The translations under genes were made by a program, and so were the position numbers. Positions 5,212 to 6,373 of a stretch of DNA of 6,373 nucleotides are shown piece after piece. The notes under the pieces were generated by a model. It did not search any database. It was not told where the DNA came from and worked only from the letters and a program-made list of their open reading frames with translations. This DNA comes from Victivallales bacterium (lineage in GTDB: Bacteria > Verrucomicrobiota > Lentisphaeria > Victivallales > JAUVCU01), in the NCBI GenBank assembly GCA_029934175.1, contig JAOZMT010000133.1, positions 1 to 6,373 on the forward strand, in the 5' to 3' direction. Within the stretch, counting starts at the first letter, position 1, and the number at the start of each line of letters is the position of its first letter.

Positions 5212-6373
5212 ATGTCAACAGTAGAAAATTACGGAAAGTTTATTGAAGAAGAACAATGTTTTGAATTAACTGAAACACCACCTAAAAAATGGTTTAATGT
5301 TCATTATAATAAATCAAATATTAATGGAGAGGAAATATATTCAGAAGTTACTAATTTAGGTGATGGAACAACTAGAATTCGTGATGCAAAAGGAAATACT
5401 ATTAACCTGCTTGGTTACGATTGCAAATATGTTTATATTCGTGATGATGAAACGAATATGACATTCAATCCATTTGGCGAACCTGTTGCTCAAGATGTTA
5501 CAGATAAATCTTGTAAATATTATCCTGCTAAAACTGTAATTCAAGGAACAGCTGGCGAATTGCGTGCTACGCAAAGAGTTTTTTGCCCTAGAAATGAAGT
5601 AGCAGAAGTATGGACTGTTAATGTTGATAACTTATCTGATAGAACGCGTAAAGTATCTGTTTTTGGTTTTGCGAAATTTCAATTAAACGGAACAAGTGCC
5701 GCTGGTGGTGGTGTTCCAAGTGAAAATATCTCAGAAGTTATTCAAGATATGGGTGGTGTTTTTGTAACAAATCATGCAAGAAAAGAACCTCCTACAGATA
5801 GATACAAAGGATATATGATAACAAGTTCTCCTGAGTTTAGAGGAACTGGTTATCGTGATGCATTTACTCGTTCTGATTTTTCTTTAAGCACTCCTAAAAT
5901 TTTATGGGGCTGGAATTGTGATGGTAAAGGAGCAGGATATGATCCTGATTGTTCTGGAATTATTCAAGTAACATTTGAGATTACTGCAAATTCTTCTGTT
6001 CGCACAGATTTTATTATTGGTAATGCTGCATCTCCTGAAGAGGTTAAAGAAATCCGTGCTAGATTAACTCCGAAAGTTATTGATGCGGCTTGTGCAGAAC
6101 AAGAAGTAATAGAGAAAACTCGTGTTGATGCAATGACTGTTCGCACTGGAAATAAAAATTATGATGGTATGATGAATATTTTCTCAAAAACAATGATGGC
6201 TGCTTATTTAATTGATAAAAGTGGATATAGAGATAATGTTCAAATTGATGCGGCACTCGCAATGGTTGATTACGATTTAGCTAAAGAAAATTTATTAGCA
6301 GCTTTATCTTCTCAATATGCAAACGGAAGTGTTCCTCATGGATTTAGACCTATGAATCGTTTAACTTATGCAG
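5212..6373 (+). CDS. GH94-like glycoside phosphorylase (cellobiose/chitobiose phosphorylase type), N-terminal part
   Basis: The frame is open from the ATG at 5212 to the window edge, giving 387 complete codons with no stop, so the gene continues beyond the window. There is no signal peptide, so the protein should be cytosolic. Residues 1 to about 270 look like the N-terminal beta-sandwich of GH94 proteins, with TRIRDAKGNT, CKYVYIRDDETNMTFNPFGEP and RVFCPRNEVAEVWTVNVDNL (122-141). A linker helix (about 283-315) leads into the start of the (alpha/alpha)6 barrel, where GYRDNVQIDAALAMVDY (338-354) and QYANGSVPHGFRP (about 367-379) match the GH94 pattern of an RD-Q-D motif followed by a His. Family members split beta-linked disaccharides or oligosaccharides with phosphate to give a sugar 1-phosphate. 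The catalytic Asp is expected later in the barrel, outside the window, so the substrate cannot be judged. It is transcribed divergently from the sigma-kinase cluster and may be functionally separate from it. Confidence 0.8.
   Translation, partial: MSTVENYGKFIEEEQCFELTETPPKKWFNVHYNKSNINGEEIYSEVTNLGDGTTRIRDAKGNTINLLGYDCKYVYIRDDETNMTFNPFGEPVAQDVTDKSCKYYPAKTVIQGTAGELRATQRVFCPRNEVAEVWTVNVDNLSDRTRKVSVFGFAKFQLNGTSAAGGGVPSENISEVIQDMGGVFVTNHARKEPPTDRYKGYMITSSPEFRGTGYRDAFTRSDFSLSTPKILWGWNCDGKGAGYDPDCSGIIQVTFEITANSSVRTDFIIGNAASPEEVKEIRARLTPKVIDAACAEQEVIEKTRVDAMTVRTGNKNYDGMMNIFSKTMMAAYLIDKSGYRDNVQIDAALAMVDYDLAKENLLAALSSQYANGSVPHGFRPMNRLTYA

Noticed and set aside
5356..6262. Several minus-strand frames of 60-72 codons opposite the GH94-like gene
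   Set aside because: They are shadows of the recognisable plus-strand protein, with low-complexity Ser/Ile/Thr-rich translations and no start signals.
1..6373. Search for tRNA, rRNA, CRISPR arrays, insertion sequences and attachment sites
   Set aside because: No cloverleaf-like or rRNA-like segment, regularly spaced repeat, transposase or target duplication was seen on either strand.

Overview
The window is AT-rich. It holds a four-gene cluster on the minus strand (about 227-4901), a divergent intergenic control region (about 4902-5211), and the 5' part of a carbohydrate-phosphorylase-like gene on the plus strand (5212 to the right edge). The left 226 bases hold no convincing gene, but they contain a short GC-rich, hairpin-bearing segment that stands out from its surroundings. 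The style suggests a low-GC member of the PVC group, perhaps Lentisphaerota or Verrucomicrobiota. The reasons are a Hanks-type kinase with an N-terminal zinc ribbon and a C-terminal sensor-like region, a DUF374-type acyltransferase and a SirB1-like protein. This placement is inference from remembered family style and was not tested by a search.

The minus-strand cluster is read from right to left. It comprises a FliA/WhiG-type alternative sigma factor, a large membrane-anchored Ser/Thr protein kinase, a DUF374-type lysophospholipid acyltransferase, and a SirB1/transglutaminase-like protein of unknown role. The junctions are very tight: a 13-base gap with the Shine-Dalgarno sequence on the preceding stop codon, a 1-base TAATG stop/start overlap, and an 11-base overlap. 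This argues for one transcript with coupled translation. A good sigma70-like promoter (TTGATT, 17 bases, TATAGT) lies just upstream of the sigma gene, and a perfect 12-bp palindrome sits at the predicted transcription start.

The kinase is the most elaborate protein. It has a CxxC...CxxC zinc ribbon, a complete kinase domain (with DMG in place of DFG), one transmembrane helix, and about 430 external residues that end in seven recurring beta-strand units suggestive of a seven-bladed propeller. Pairing this receptor-like kinase with an alternative sigma factor suggests a signal-to-transcription route, and the linked acyltransferase hints at an envelope or lipid output. That functional link is a hypothesis.

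The plus-strand gene encodes a GH94-like protein (cellobiose/chitobiose phosphorylase type) without a signal peptide, so probably cytosolic. It is cut by the window edge before its expected catalytic region. Its upstream region has two promoter candidates, an imperfect inverted repeat and a strong ribosome binding site.
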